DNA from: Pseudomonas citri
Lineage (GTDB): Bacteria; Pseudomonadota; Gammaproteobacteria; Pseudomonadales; Pseudomonadaceae
Direction of reading: 5' to 3'
NCBI RefSeq assembly: GCF_025336485.1
Contig: NZ_JAODAB010000001.1
Span: 186,001 to 250,000 of the forward strand
Length of the DNA: 64,000 nt
Below, piece by piece: positions 50,507 through 60,010 of this stretch. The notes beneath the pieces are model-generated. The model searched no databases and was not told where the DNA came from. It saw nothing but the letters and a program-made list of their open reading frames with translations. A program made the position numbers and the translations under genes. Positions within the stretch are counted from its first letter, which is position 1; the number at the start of each line of letters is the position of its first letter.

Positions 50507-50902
50507 TCAGGGAATCAACATCTGCACCTGCCCCGGCACGACGATCTTGATCACCCCGGCCCAGGTGCACATCAAGGTACTGTTGGCATCGATGGCCGGC
50601 ATGTTGCCCAGTAGCAGGGTCGGCGCACCGCCAGGAATCCACGGCGCGGCGGTGGCCGGGATGCAGGGCATGGGAGTCAGCACCCCCAGTGCGGCGGCAG
50701 TGGCGGCGGCCACGGTCGGGTTCGCCAGGCTCTGGCACATGCCGAAGGTGGTGATGTTCACCAGAGGAATGTGGTCCATGATGTTCGCCGCCGGCATTCC
50801 ACCGGTCAGCATCCGATTGACCGGCAGCACATTGAGCACCGCCGGGGCGACGCCGAAGCTGCATTGCAAGGTCGCGGTGCTACAGACTTGCGGGCATCCC
50901 AT
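50507..50902 (-). CDS. DUF4280 PAAR-like protein
   Basis: 131 residues. Begins MGCPQVCSTATLQCSFG and has the DUF4280 layout: VLPVNRMLTGGMPAANIMDHIPLVNI, GVLTPMPCIPATAAPW and a closing STLMCTWAGVIKIVVPGQ. DUF4280 proteins are PAAR-like and tip VgrG spikes. Conserved Cys residues (3, 7, 14, 55, 79 and 111) may bind metal or form disulfides. Start at 50900-50902, not the in-frame ATG 45 bases upstream. It runs against the vgrG arm and ends the T6SS locus. Confidence 0.88.
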   Translation of the reverse strand: MGCPQVCSTATLQCSFGVAPAVLNVLPVNRMLTGGMPAANIMDHIPLVNITTFGMCQSLANPTVAAATAAALGVLTPMPCIPATAAPWIPGGAPTLLLGNMPAIDANSTLMCTWAGVIKIVVPGQVQMLIP

Positions 50903-51075
50903 CGCCGTGACTCCTCCTTCAAGAGCGACCCTGAAACCATAGCTCACCCGAGCACATCAAGCCCGCTGATTATCCGGCAACACGCTAACCTATAAGACCC
51001 GGGCGTGCTTGTGACGCCTCCCACGCGCCATTAGGCTTTGATCGATGGCCTCCAGAATAAGCAGAAGGGATAAGC

Positions 51076-52143
51076 ATGGCGTTTACTGATCAGTCCACCC
51101 GCGTGCGCGACGGTGAAGAACTCGATGCCAACCTGATCGACCCGTACCTCAAGGCCCACATTCCCGGCCTGACCGGCAAGCCGCAGATCAGCCAGTTTCC
51201 CGGTGGCGCGTCGAACCTGACCTACCTGCTGGAATACCCCGAACAGGAATTCGTCCTGCGCCGCCCGCCGTTCGGCCACAAGGCCAAGTCCGCCCATGAC
51301 ATGGGTCGTGAATTCCGCATCCTCAACCAATTGCGCGACGGTTTCCCGTACTGCCCCAAAGCCTACGTGCACTGCACCGACGAGTCGGTGATGGGTGCCG
51401 AGTTCTATGTGATGGAACGGGTCAAGGGCATCATCCTGCGCTCCGACCTGCCACCGGAACTGGGTTTCGACGCCGCCCGCACCGAGGCGCTGTGCAAGAG
51501 CTTCATCGACCGGCTCGTCGAATTGCACCAAGTCGATTACCACGCCTGCGGCCTGGCCGACCTGGGCAAGCCCGAAGGCTACGTGGCCCGGCAGATCCGT
51601 GGCTGGAGCGACCGCTACGAGAAAGCCCTGACCCCCGACGCGCCCAAGTGGGAAGCGGTCAAGGCCTGGCTCAACGACAAGATGCCCGCCGACCACCCGA
51701 CTTCGAGCATCGTCCACAACGACTACCGCTTCGACAACGTGATCCTCGACCCGGACAACCCGATGCAGATCATCGGGGTGCTGGACTGGGAACTGACGAC
51801 CATTGGCGACCCGTTGATGGACCTGGGCAACAGCCTCGCCTACTGGATCGAGGCCGCCGACCCGGCGCCGGTGCAGCTGATGCGCCGCCAGCCGAGCCAC
51901 GCGCCCGGCATGCTGACCCGTCGCGAATTCGTGGATTACTACGCCGAACGCGCCGGGATCCGCATCGACAATTTCGACTTCTACTACACCTACGGCTTGT
52001 TCCGCCTGGCTGGCATCGTGCAGCAGATCTACTACCGCTTCTTCCACGGCCAGACCCAGGACAAACGCTTTGCGCAGTTCGTTCAGATGAACAAGCTGCT
52101 GGAGCAAATGAGCCTGCAGGTCATCGGCCAATCCACGCTCTGA
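51076..52143 (+). CDS. APH-family phosphotransferase (acyl-CoA-dehydrogenase-associated type)
   Basis: 355 residues. Aminoglycoside/choline kinase-like fold. N-lobe has LTYLLEYPEQEFVLRRPP; the catalytic loop is HNDYRFDN and the metal-binding loop DWE. Proteins of this sort are often encoded next to acyl-CoA dehydrogenases and SDRs and are related to human ACAD10/11. The natural substrate is unknown. The ATG follows AGAAGGGATAAGC; the SDR gene lies 21 bases downstream, so they probably form an operon. Confidence 0.88.
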   Translation: MAFTDQSTRVRDGEELDANLIDPYLKAHIPGLTGKPQISQFPGGASNLTYLLEYPEQEFVLRRPPFGHKAKSAHDMGREFRILNQLRDGFPYCPKAYVHCTDESVMGAEFYVMERVKGIILRSDLPPELGFDAARTEALCKSFIDRLVELHQVDYHACGLADLGKPEGYVARQIRGWSDRYEKALTPDAPKWEAVKAWLNDKMPADHPTSSIVHNDYRFDNVILDPDNPMQIIGVLDWELTTIGDPLMDLGNSLAYWIEAADPAPVQLMRRQPSHAPGMLTRREFVDYYAERAGIRIDNFDFYYTYGLFRLAGIVQQIYYRFFHGQTQDKRFAQFVQMNKLLEQMSLQVIGQSTL

Positions 52144-52164
52144 GCGCCTTCACAAGGAAACAGC

Positions 52165-52932
52165 ATGTCCAAGACCCAGTTGTTCGACCTCGACGGTAAA
52201 ATCGCTTTCGTTTCCGGCGCCAGCCGTGGCATCGGCGAGGCCATCGCCAAACTGCTGGCCCAGCAAGGCGCCCACGTGATCGTCTCCAGCCGCAAGCTCG
52301 ACGGTTGCCAGCACGTGGCCGATGCGATCATCGCTGCTGGCGGCAAGGCCACCGCCATCGCCTGCCACATCGGTGAAATGGAGCAGATCAGCCAGGTCTT
52401 CGCCGGCATTCGCGAGCAGTTCGGGCGCCTGGACATCCTGGTGAACAACGCCGCCACCAACCCGCAATTCTGCAACGTGCTGGACACCGACCTGGGGGCG
52501 TTCCAGAAAACCGTCGACGTGAACATTCGCGGCTACTTCTTCATGTCGGTGGAAGCCGGCAAGCTGATGCGCGAGAACGGCGGCGGCAGCATCATCAACG
52601 TGGCGTCGATCAACGGCATCTCGCCGGGGATCTTCCAGGGCATCTATTCGGTGACCAAGGCCGCGGTGATCAACATGACCAAGGTGTTCGCCAAGGAGTG
52701 CGCGCAGTTCGGCATCCGCTGCAACGCCCTGCTGCCGGGCCTGACCGACACCAAGTTCGCCTCGGCGCTGGTCAAGAACGACGCGATCCTGAAAACCGCC
52801 CTGGCGCAGATCCCGCTCAAGCGCGTGGCCGACCCGAGCGAAATGGCCGGCGCGGTGCTGTACCTGGCCAGCGATGCGTCGAGCTACACCACGGGTGTGG
52901 CGCTGAATGTGGATGGGGGGTTCCTTTCCTGA
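52165..52932 (+). CDS. SDR-family oxidoreductase
   Basis: 255 residues, classical short-chain dehydrogenase. Cofactor motif SGASRGIGEA (TGxxxGxG type), NNAATNP, and active-site YSVTK with the preceding Ser and an Asn in NVAS. Likely uses NAD(P)H on an alcohol or 3-hydroxyacyl compound. Start ATG with AAGGAAACAGC upstream. Co-transcribed with the phosphotransferase gene. Confidence 0.9.
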   Translation: MSKTQLFDLDGKIAFVSGASRGIGEAIAKLLAQQGAHVIVSSRKLDGCQHVADAIIAAGGKATAIACHIGEMEQISQVFAGIREQFGRLDILVNNAATNPQFCNVLDTDLGAFQKTVDVNIRGYFFMSVEAGKLMRENGGGSIINVASINGISPGIFQGIYSVTKAAVINMTKVFAKECAQFGIRCNALLPGLTDTKFASALVKNDAILKTALAQIPLKRVADPSEMAGAVLYLASDASSYTTGVALNVDGGFLS

Positions 52933-52959
52933 CGCGATAGCTCCTTCTGCGTGGGAACT

Positions 52960-53012
52960 GAGCTTGCTCGCGACGGTGCCAGCTGTATCGAAGCTGCCAC
53001 CGCCATCGCGGG
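52960..53012. repeat. REP-like sequence at an IS remnant
   Basis: GAGCTTGCTCGCGAC and CATCGCGGGCAAGTCC resemble the REP-like units elsewhere in the window. It lies immediately left of an IS110 transposase fragment. Confidence 0.45.
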
Positions 53013-53028
53013 CAAGTCCGCCATCCCC

Positions 53029-53235
53029 GGCGGCAGATTCGCCGCCAGGCGTTCTTTGTACATGGCCTGCTGGTCAGTGATCAGGTTTCAGCCTGACTTC
53101 AATGCGCGGTACAAAGCGCTTCGCGAGAAAGGCAAATGCGCCAAAGTGGCTCTCATCGCTTGTATGCGCGTTTTGCTGATACGCCTCAACGCGATGATCC
53201 GCGATGGTTCTGACTGGAAGGGACGCGCAGTCTAG
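53029..53235 (+). pseudogene. C-terminal remnant of an IS110-family transposase
   Basis: About 68 residues, GGRFAARRSLYMACWSVIRF onward to KCAKVALIACMRVLLIRLNAMI, match the C-terminal (Transposase_20) end of IS110 transposases. The rest of the gene is missing on the left, where the sequence turns into REP-like DNA. No intact start, catalytic serine or partner end is present. It is dead. Confidence 0.72.
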
Positions 53236-53329
53236 ATTGAACTGCGGGAGTCCCTTCAGAAATTTGCACTGCCAAGAGCTGTGGGAGTTTTTGCTGCCTT
53301 CATCCAGTGATTTTTAGGCTGCCCGCTCC

Positions 53330-54964
53330 TTAGATCCTGAACTGTAGCAACAACCCATTCAACTGATCAGCCAGTTGTCGCAAGCTCTGACTGGCCGTGC
53401 TGGTCCGCTCGCAAGCCTGGACGTTGTTCTGTGCAAGGCCCGCGGCCTGGGTGATGTTGCGATTGATGTCTTCGACCACCTGTGACTGTTGCAGCGTGGC
53501 GCCGGCGATGGAAGCATTCAGGCCGGCGAGATTGCGCAGGGCCTGGCCGATCTGGTCCATGCTTTGGCTGGCGAGGCCGGCCTGTTCCATGGTCAGTTGC
53601 GAGCCCTTGCTGCTTTCGGTGATCACACTGACGGCGGCTTCTGAGTTGCGTTGCAGGGTCTCGATCATGCCGTGGATTTCAGTGGTCGATTGCTGGGTAC
53701 GCTGGGCCAGTATACGGACTTCATCCGCCACCACGGCGAATCCCCGCCCTTGTTCCCCGGCCCTCGCCGCTTCGATGGCGGCGTTGAGAGCAAGCAGGTT
53801 GGTCTGCTCGGCGATGGAGCGGATCACCTCCAGCACGCCACCGATGCGGGTACTTTCCTTGGCCAGGGTCTGGATGACGTCTACCGCTTGCTGGATGGTT
53901 CCAGAGAGCTGTTCGACCTGGCGCGAACAGTTACCGATGTTGCTTTGGCCGCGCTGAGTACGCTCGTCGGCGTCGCGTACCTCACTGGTCGCCGTTTCGG
54001 CGCTCCTGGCAACATCCTGAACGCCGAAGGTAATTTCATTGATGGCGATGGCCACCAGGTCCATCTGCTGGGATTGCTTCTGGCTGTGTCCCTGGCCTTC
54101 ACTGGCGATGGCGTCCAGCGAAACGGAGGCCTGGTTCAACGCCTTGGCCGCCTGCAGCGACTGGCCGATGACATTGCGCAGCCTGGCGGTGAAATCATTG
54201 AAATGAGCGGCCAGCGCCGCCAGCTCATCCTTGCCCCGAGCGTCCAGTTGGCGCGTAAGGTCGCCTTCGCCACCGGCGATGTCGGCCATGGCCCGCACGG
54301 TTTCGTTCAGTGGCCGGGTAATGCTCTTGCTGATGAACACCACCAACGATCCCATCAGCAGGCCAATCCCCAGGAGCATGCCGGCAGCTCTCCAGAGCTG
54401 GGCGCGAAAGGCAGCCTTCACGTCATCGATGTAGGTGCCGGAACCGAGCACCCATCCCCAGGGCTGGAACAGCTCCACATAGGAGATTTTTTCAACCGGT
54501 TCGGCGGCGCCAGGCTTCGGCCAGCGATACGCCACCACGCCGCCTCCCTGGCTCTTGGCGACGGCGACCATGTCCAGGAACAGCGCCTTGCCGTCCGGGT
54601 CCTTGAAGCCGGAAATATCCTGCCCATCGAGCTTGGGATTGGTCGGGTGCATGAGCATCCTGGGGGCAAGATCGTTGATCCAGAAATAGTTGTTACCTTC
54701 GTACCGCAGCTCGCGAACAATCACCAGGGCCTGTTTCTGCGCCTCTTCGCGGCTCAGCACCCCGGCCTTCTCCAGGCCGTTGTAATACTTGAGCACGCTC
54801 ATCGTGGTTTCAACCACATCCCGGGTCTTGCCGACCTTGGCGCCATACTCCTCGATATAGATCTGACGCAGCATCAGCAGGCCAAGTAGAGCCAGCATGG
54901 TCATGGCGAGCAGGAGAACCATCCACAGACGGCGACTGATGGGCATATTGCGAAAACTCTTCAT
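53330..54964 (-). CDS. Methyl-accepting chemotaxis protein with a Cache-type sensor
   Basis: 544 residues. Membrane segments at about 11-31 and 188-211 enclose a periplasmic single-Cache domain that includes [16 protein letters not shown] and [14 protein letters not shown], typical of sCache_2. HAMP region, then a cytoplasmic hairpin with [20 protein letters not shown] at its tip. Ends without the pentapeptide for CheR docking. It follows the PAS-GGDEF-EAL gene by 46 bases, the likely end of the che operon. Confidence 0.93.
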   Translation of the reverse strand: MKSFRNMPISRRLWMVLLLAMTMLALLGLLMLRQIYIEEYGAKVGKTRDVVETTMSVLKYYNGLEKAGVLSREEAQKQALVIVRELRYEGNNYFWINDLAPRMLMHPTNPKLDGQDISGFKDPDGKALFLDMVAVAKSQGGGVVAYRWPKPGAAEPVEKISYVELFQPWGWVLGSGTYIDDVKAAFRAQLWRAAGMLLGIGLLMGSLVVFISKSITRPLNETVRAMADIAGGEGDLTRQLDARGKDELAALAAHFNDFTARLRNVIGQSLQAAKALNQASVSLDAIASEGQGHSQKQSQQMDLVAIAINEITFGVQDVARSAETATSEVRDADERTQRGQSNIGNCSRQVEQLSGTIQQAVDVIQTLAKESTRIGGVLEVIRSIAEQTNLLALNAAIEAARAGEQGRGFAVVADEVRILAQRTQQSTTEIHGMIETLQRNSEAAVSVITESSKGSQLTMEQAGLASQSMDQIGQALRNLAGLNASIAGATLQQSQVVEDINRNITQAAGLAQNNVQACERTSTASQSLRQLADQLNGLLLQFRI

Positions 54965-55010
54965 CTTAAGGGTGCGACTCTCATTTTTTCGTTAGGTTAT
55001 TTCATCGGGA

Positions 55011-57524
55011 TCAGACGTTTGTATCGCCCGGAAGGTGCGTCAGCAGGTGGCCGAAATCCTCCTGCGGCATGGGTTTGCCGTACAGCCAGCCCTGCGCGCT
55101 GTGGCAGCCGTAGCGTTGCAGGAACGCTTGCTGGGACGTCTCCTCGACCCCCTCGGCAACCAGCGACAGGCGCAAACTGTGGGCCATGGAGATGATCGCC
55201 TTGACCAGCTCGGCGCTGTCGCGGTTGTGTTCGATGTCGTGGATAAAGGAGCGATCGATCTTCAGCGTGCCGATGGGCAGGCGACTCAGGTAGCTGAGCG
55301 CCGAATAGCCGGTGCCGAAATCGTCAATGGCGATGGAGATACCCATGGCATCGAGTTGTTCCAGGGTGTCCTGGACGAGGATGTTGTTGTCCAGCAGCAA
55401 GCCTTCGGTGATTTCCAGTTCCAACCAGGTCGGTGCACAACCGGTCTCTTGCAGAATCCTGCGGATCGAGGCCAGCAGGTCGTTCATCTGGAACTGCCGT
55501 GGCGACAGGTTGACGGCTATTTTCAGCGGTGGGCTGCGACCGTCGCGGTTCCAGGCGACAGCGCGGCGGCAGGCATTTTCCAGCACCCATTCGCCGATAC
55601 CGACAATCAACCCGGTGTCCTCGGCAATGGGGATGAAGGTGTCCGGCGCAACCTGTCCGTGCTGCGGATGGCTCCAGCGCAGCAGCGCCTCGGCGCCGAC
55701 CAGGCGTCCACTGGCGAGATCGATCTGTGGTTGATAGTGCAATGTCAGTTCGCCGTTCTGCTGGGCATGGCGCAGGCTCGCAGCCATGGCCAGGCGCTCG
55801 GTGGTCTGCTGGGCCAGGCGCGCCGAGTAGAGCTGGACGTTGTTGCGCCCACGGGCCTTGACGTAGTACATGGCCGAGTCGGCATAGCGCAGAAGCTCGA
55901 CGATATTGTCGGCATCCACGGGATAACGAGCGATACCGAGGCTGCCGGAGACGAAAATTTCACGGCTCTGGATCTGATAGATACCGGTGATCGATTGCAG
56001 GATTTTCCTGCCGAGATCGTCCAGGTCGGTGGTGCCGGCGAGTTGCGGCAGGATCAGGGCAAACTCGTCCCCACCGAGGCGGGCCAGGGTATCGGTGGCA
56101 GGCAGCAAGTCACGCAGGCGTCTGGCGGCTTCGCGCAGCAGTTCGTCACCGGCGCCGTGACCGAGGGTGTCATTGATCACCTTGAAGTTATCGAGGTCGA
56201 GAATCCCCACCGCCACCTGACGGCCACTGCGCTCGGCCTGGAGCAGCGCATGTTGCAGGTGCTCCTTGAACAGTTCACGGTTGGGCAGGCCGGTCAGCGC
56301 ATCGTAGAAAGCCAGCGTGTGCAGGCGTGTCTGGTATGCCTTCAGTTCGCTGACATCCTGGGCGGTGCCGAGCATCTGCAAAGGCGTACCGTCAGCGGCG
56401 TATTCCACGCTCAGGCGCGAATGCAGGTGCAGGCGCTCTTCGCCGACCGCGACGCAGTACTCCAGCACCAGGGCGGTGCTGCGCTCGGACAAGGCTTGAT
56501 GAATACGCCTGAGCACTCGCCCGCGATCCTCAAGGACAATGAGTGCAAGAATCCTTTTCGGGCAAGGTGCCCAGCCGCGCGGCTGATCGAGCATGCGGCA
56601 CAGCTCTGCCGACAAGCGCAGGGTTCCGCGCTGGAAATCCAGTTGCCAATGGCCCAGGCGAGCCATGGCCTCGGCCTGTTCCAGACGCTGCTCGGTATCC
56701 TTGAGCGCGGAGATGTCGCGGGCAATGGTGAGTACGCTGATGACCTGGCCATGCTGGTCGAACTCGGGCACGGCCTGGACATGCTGGACGATCTGCTCCC
56801 CATTGGCCTTGGTCCAGGTTGCCTCCACCGCTTCGGGACGGGCGCCGCGCAGGACGTTCAGGAGGCCGTCGTGATAACGCATCGACACGCCGTCCGGCAG
56901 CGGACTCCTATGGGTGCTGAGGGTGCCCAGCACCTCTTCGGCGGGAATGCCATACAACCGCTCGTAAGCGGGGTTGATGTAGACGCGCCGGCCTTCCAGG
57001 TCGTAGCGCACGATGACGTCCGGCGAGTTCTCCACCAGGGTGCGGAACTCCTGCTCCCGGATCCGCAGTTCCTGTTCAGTACGACGCAGTGGCGTGATAT
57101 CGCGCCCCACCGCCAGCACGCTGACCACCTCGCCATCGGCCGTGCACTCGGGAACGATGCGGATATGGCTGGTGATCAGGTGGCCATCGGCTCCCAGCCA
57201 GGCCAGTTCGTAATCGTCGGGCTGGCCGCTGTGCAGCACCTTCATCAACACTGCCTCATACGCCAGCACTTGAGGTGAATGGTTCATGTCACTGGGTTTC
57301 TTGCCAAGCAGGGTCGCCACCGAGACCCCGGCCATGCGGGCGAAGGCCGGATTGGCATAGACACGCAAGCATTGGCGGTCATAGCGGGCAATGGTATCCG
57401 GCGTATTCTCGGCCAGGGTACGAAAGGCCGACTGATCATTGAGGGACGGTTCTTCATCGGCATGGCCTTGCCCGTCAGGCACACCGGCATCGAGTGAGTG
57501 GTTCAAGGGCAGCTGTTCATTCAT
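55011..57524 (-). CDS. Multi-PAS GGDEF-EAL protein
   Basis: 837 residues. Three PAS-type regions (about 30-140, 150-265, 275-385) with PAC motifs, then GGDEF (RLGGDEFALILPQL) and EAL (GAEALLRW, DDFGTGYSALSYL) domains; both active sites look intact. I-site RxxD is absent before the GGDEF motif. Dual-function c-di-GMP enzyme, cytoplasmic. Start ATG at 57522-57524 with GAGGTGG upstream; an in-frame GTG three codons earlier is less likely. Lies downstream of cheB in the same direction. Confidence 0.92.
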   Translation of the reverse strand: MNEQLPLNHSLDAGVPDGQGHADEEPSLNDQSAFRTLAENTPDTIARYDRQCLRVYANPAFARMAGVSVATLLGKKPSDMNHSPQVLAYEAVLMKVLHSGQPDDYELAWLGADGHLITSHIRIVPECTADGEVVSVLAVGRDITPLRRTEQELRIREQEFRTLVENSPDVIVRYDLEGRRVYINPAYERLYGIPAEEVLGTLSTHRSPLPDGVSMRYHDGLLNVLRGARPEAVEATWTKANGEQIVQHVQAVPEFDQHGQVISVLTIARDISALKDTEQRLEQAEAMARLGHWQLDFQRGTLRLSAELCRMLDQPRGWAPCPKRILALIVLEDRGRVLRRIHQALSERSTALVLEYCVAVGEERLHLHSRLSVEYAADGTPLQMLGTAQDVSELKAYQTRLHTLAFYDALTGLPNRELFKEHLQHALLQAERSGRQVAVGILDLDNFKVINDTLGHGAGDELLREAARRLRDLLPATDTLARLGGDEFALILPQLAGTTDLDDLGRKILQSITGIYQIQSREIFVSGSLGIARYPVDADNIVELLRYADSAMYYVKARGRNNVQLYSARLAQQTTERLAMAASLRHAQQNGELTLHYQPQIDLASGRLVGAEALLRWSHPQHGQVAPDTFIPIAEDTGLIVGIGEWVLENACRRAVAWNRDGRSPPLKIAVNLSPRQFQMNDLLASIRRILQETGCAPTWLELEITEGLLLDNNILVQDTLEQLDAMGISIAIDDFGTGYSALSYLSRLPIGTLKIDRSFIHDIEHNRDSAELVKAIISMAHSLRLSLVAEGVEETSQQAFLQRYGCHSAQGWLYGKPMPQEDFGHLLTHLPGDTNV

Positions 57525-57605
57525 GTTCGCCACCTCGGTTTTCCTGATAAGACAGTTGTCGCACTTGATAAACGCTTTCCAGATCGGTTGGGTACAGGAC
57601 CATCT

Positions 57606-58667
57606 TCAGCGCCAGCCGGTCATGCTGGAGAGGATCGCCGCGGGAATGTCATGGAGCGCCAGCACCCGTTCTGCCGCGCCCAGCTTGATGGCCTCTTTCG
57701 GCATGCCGAAGACCACGCAACTGTCTTCGTCCTGGGCCACGGTGCGGGCGCCGGCATCGCGCATGTCCTTCAGGCCACGGGCACCGTCGTCGCCCATGCC
57801 GGTCATGATGATGCCCAGGGCATTGGCGCCGGCCACACGGGCCGTGGAACGCAACAGCACGTCGACCGAAGGGCGATGGCGACTGACCAGGGGGCCGTCG
57901 CGCACCTCCACCTGATACTGGGCACCGCTGCGCGTGAGCTGCATGTGTCGACCGCCGGGAGCGATCAGCGCCCGCCCCGGCATGACCCGGTCGCCATTAC
58001 GCGCTTCGAGCACCTCGATCTGGCACAGCTGATTCAGGCGTTCGGCAAACGCCGCCGTGAAGCGCTCCGGCATGTGCTGGACGATGACCAGCCCCGGGCA
58101 CACCCGTGGCAGACGCGTGAGGATCGCCTCCAGCGCCTGGGTGCCGCCGGTGGAGGTGCCGATGGCGACCAGGTTCTCGGTGGTCTGTGTCATGGCGTGG
58201 CCGACGGCCGGCAGCACGTCGGCGGCGGGCGTCTTGACCACAGGTTGGGGCGCCAGGCGCCGCAAATTGGCCCGTGCCGCGCTCTGGATCGCCCGGACCA
58301 GCTCATCGGCGGCGTCGTGAAGGAACTGTTTGAGCCCCAGTCGGGGCTTGCAGACGATACCGACCGCCCCCTGCGCCAACGCTTGCAAGGTGGTCTGTGC
58401 ACCGGCCTCGGTGAGCGTGGAACAGATCACCACCGGCGTCGGCCGTTCGGCCATGAGTTTTTTCAGGAACGTGATGCCATCCATGCGCGGCATTTCCACG
58501 TCCAATACCAGTACATCGGGCCACTGGCGCTGCATTTTTTCCAACGCGAACAGTGGATCGGCGGCCACCCCGATCACCTCGATCTGCGGGTGTTCGGCGA
58601 GCATGGCCGAAAGCACCTGACGCACGACGGCGGAATCATCGACGATCATTACCTTGATGGCTTTCAT
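57606..58667 (-). CDS. cheB: Chemotaxis response regulator methylesterase CheB
   Basis: 353 residues. Receiver domain with phospho-acceptor Asp56 ([13 protein letters not shown]) and a C-terminal methylesterase/deamidase domain with [14 protein letters not shown], the catalytic Ser region, IVQHMPERF with the His, and [12 protein letters not shown] with the Asp. Removes methyl groups from chemoreceptors. Shares 4 bases with the cheD stop. Confidence 0.96.
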   Translation of the reverse strand: MKAIKVMIVDDSAVVRQVLSAMLAEHPQIEVIGVAADPLFALEKMQRQWPDVLVLDVEMPRMDGITFLKKLMAERPTPVVICSTLTEAGAQTTLQALAQGAVGIVCKPRLGLKQFLHDAADELVRAIQSAARANLRRLAPQPVVKTPAADVLPAVGHAMTQTTENLVAIGTSTGGTQALEAILTRLPRVCPGLVIVQHMPERFTAAFAERLNQLCQIEVLEARNGDRVMPGRALIAPGGRHMQLTRSGAQYQVEVRDGPLVSRHRPSVDVLLRSTARVAGANALGIIMTGMGDDGARGLKDMRDAGARTVAQDEDSCVVFGMPKEAIKLGAAERVLALHDIPAAILSSMTGWR

Positions 58668-59176
58668 GCGCGTCTACCCTGGCGTATCTCCAGCGTAGGC
58701 GGAATATGCCTGATAGCGATCTGGCCGTTCCACAGGTCGAAGATCAGGCTCCGATGCCCGGCGCCCTCCACATGGGCACCGCTGCAGTTCAGGCCGTGGG
58801 CCAGCAGCAATTGCCTGGCGGCGTCGACGTTCTTGCGGCCCACCCGATTGTCCTTTTGCCGATCTATCGCGGGGAACATGTTGCCGCCGCCGAACAGGTG
58901 AATACGAAACTCCATGGGTGAAATGCCATGGCGACGGGCCTGGCGCAACATCAGTTCGATAGCCTCGTCGCCATAACGGCCGTTCAACCCGCCGGCCGGC
59001 AGGTGTGGCCGGGTCGGCAGCATGAAATGGCACATGCCGCCGATCAGCCGCGTGGGATGCCAGCACACCAGGGACACGCAGGACCCCAGCAGGGTGTGGA
59101 TACGCGTATGACGATCGCCGAAATACAGTTCCCCGGGTTGCAGGAAAATCTCGATGATGCTCTCGGGTCTACGCAT
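58664..59176 (-). CDS. cheD: Chemoreceptor glutamine deamidase CheD
   Basis: 170 residues. Motifs [24 protein letters not shown] and GGG, containing catalytic Cys and His, are intact. Deamidates receptor glutamines. Overlaps cheR by 8 bases and cheB by 4. Confidence 0.94.
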   Translation of the reverse strand: MRRPESIIEIFLQPGELYFGDRHTRIHTLLGSCVSLVCWHPTRLIGGMCHFMLPTRPHLPAGGLNGRYGDEAIELMLRQARRHGISPMEFRIHLFGGGNMFPAIDRQKDNRVGRKNVDAARQLLLAHGLNCSGAHVEGAGHRSLIFDLWNGQIAIRHIPPTLEIRQGRRA

Positions 59177-59975
59177 GGGGTTTCCGATAAATGGAGGGGG
59201 AAACGACTTTCAATTCGTCACAGACGCCGTTCAGGCTTTCGGAATGGCTGACGATGAAATAGCCGCCTGGCTTCAACGACGGCAGCATGCGCTGCATCAC
59301 CTGACGCTTGGTCTCAAGGTCGAAATAGATCATGACGTTACGCAGGAAAATCACCTCGAACTGCCCCAGGTCCGGCAACGCCGTGTTCAGGTTGATCTGG
59401 CGAAAGCTCACGCGGTTGCGCAGGGCCGGGTCGATCAGCAGGCTGCCGCTGTTCTCGCCGATCCCCTTGAGGCAATACCGGGTCAACAGCGGTCGCGGGA
59501 TATCCTCGGCATCGACCATGCGGTACAGGCCGCTACGGGCCTTTTCCAGCACCCGCAGGCTGAGGTCCGAGGCAAGCACCTCCCAGGGTCGGTTGCCCAG
59601 CACTTCGGCGAGGGTCATGGCGATGCTGTAGGGTTCCTCGCCGGAGGAGCAGGCACCACTCCAGACTCGCACGCTGGAGCGATTGCCCGGTTCCGGCAGA
59701 ATCTGCTCGCGCAGGAAGGCGAAATGCTTGGGCTCACGGAAAAAATAGGTTTCGTTGGTGGTCAACAGATCCACCGCCACCTGCAACTCCGTGCGCTCGT
59801 TCAGCAGCAGGCGAAAATAATCGCCATAGCTGAACAATCCCTGCGCGCGGACACGTTTGGCCAGGCGGCCGCTGACCAGCGGCTTCTTGGCATCGGACAT
59901 GCGGATACCGGCGATCTCGAAGATCAAGTCGCGAAACTGCGCGAACTCCTTATCGCAGAGCACCAGATTATTCAT
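59169..59975 (-). CDS. cheR: Chemoreceptor methyltransferase CheR
   Basis: 268 residues, usual length. SAM-binding site with SGACSSGEEPYSIAM and NLNTALPDLGQFEVIFLRNVMIYFD, typical CheR. Methylates receptor glutamates. Lies 35 bases downstream of the second MCP and overlaps cheD. Confidence 0.95.
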   Translation of the reverse strand: MNNLVLCDKEFAQFRDLIFEIAGIRMSDAKKPLVSGRLAKRVRAQGLFSYGDYFRLLLNERTELQVAVDLLTTNETYFFREPKHFAFLREQILPEPGNRSSVRVWSGACSSGEEPYSIAMTLAEVLGNRPWEVLASDLSLRVLEKARSGLYRMVDAEDIPRPLLTRYCLKGIGENSGSLLIDPALRNRVSFRQINLNTALPDLGQFEVIFLRNVMIYFDLETKRQVMQRMLPSLKPGGYFIVSHSESLNGVCDELKVVSPSIYRKPHA

Positions 59976-60010
59976 CCCGACGGGTTCCTCGCAGGCGGCT
60001 CATGATGTGC

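Noticed and set aside
52951..53028. Upstream part of the open frame that includes the IS110 remnant
   Set aside because: It runs through REP-like sequence; only the part from 53029 matches IS110 transposases.
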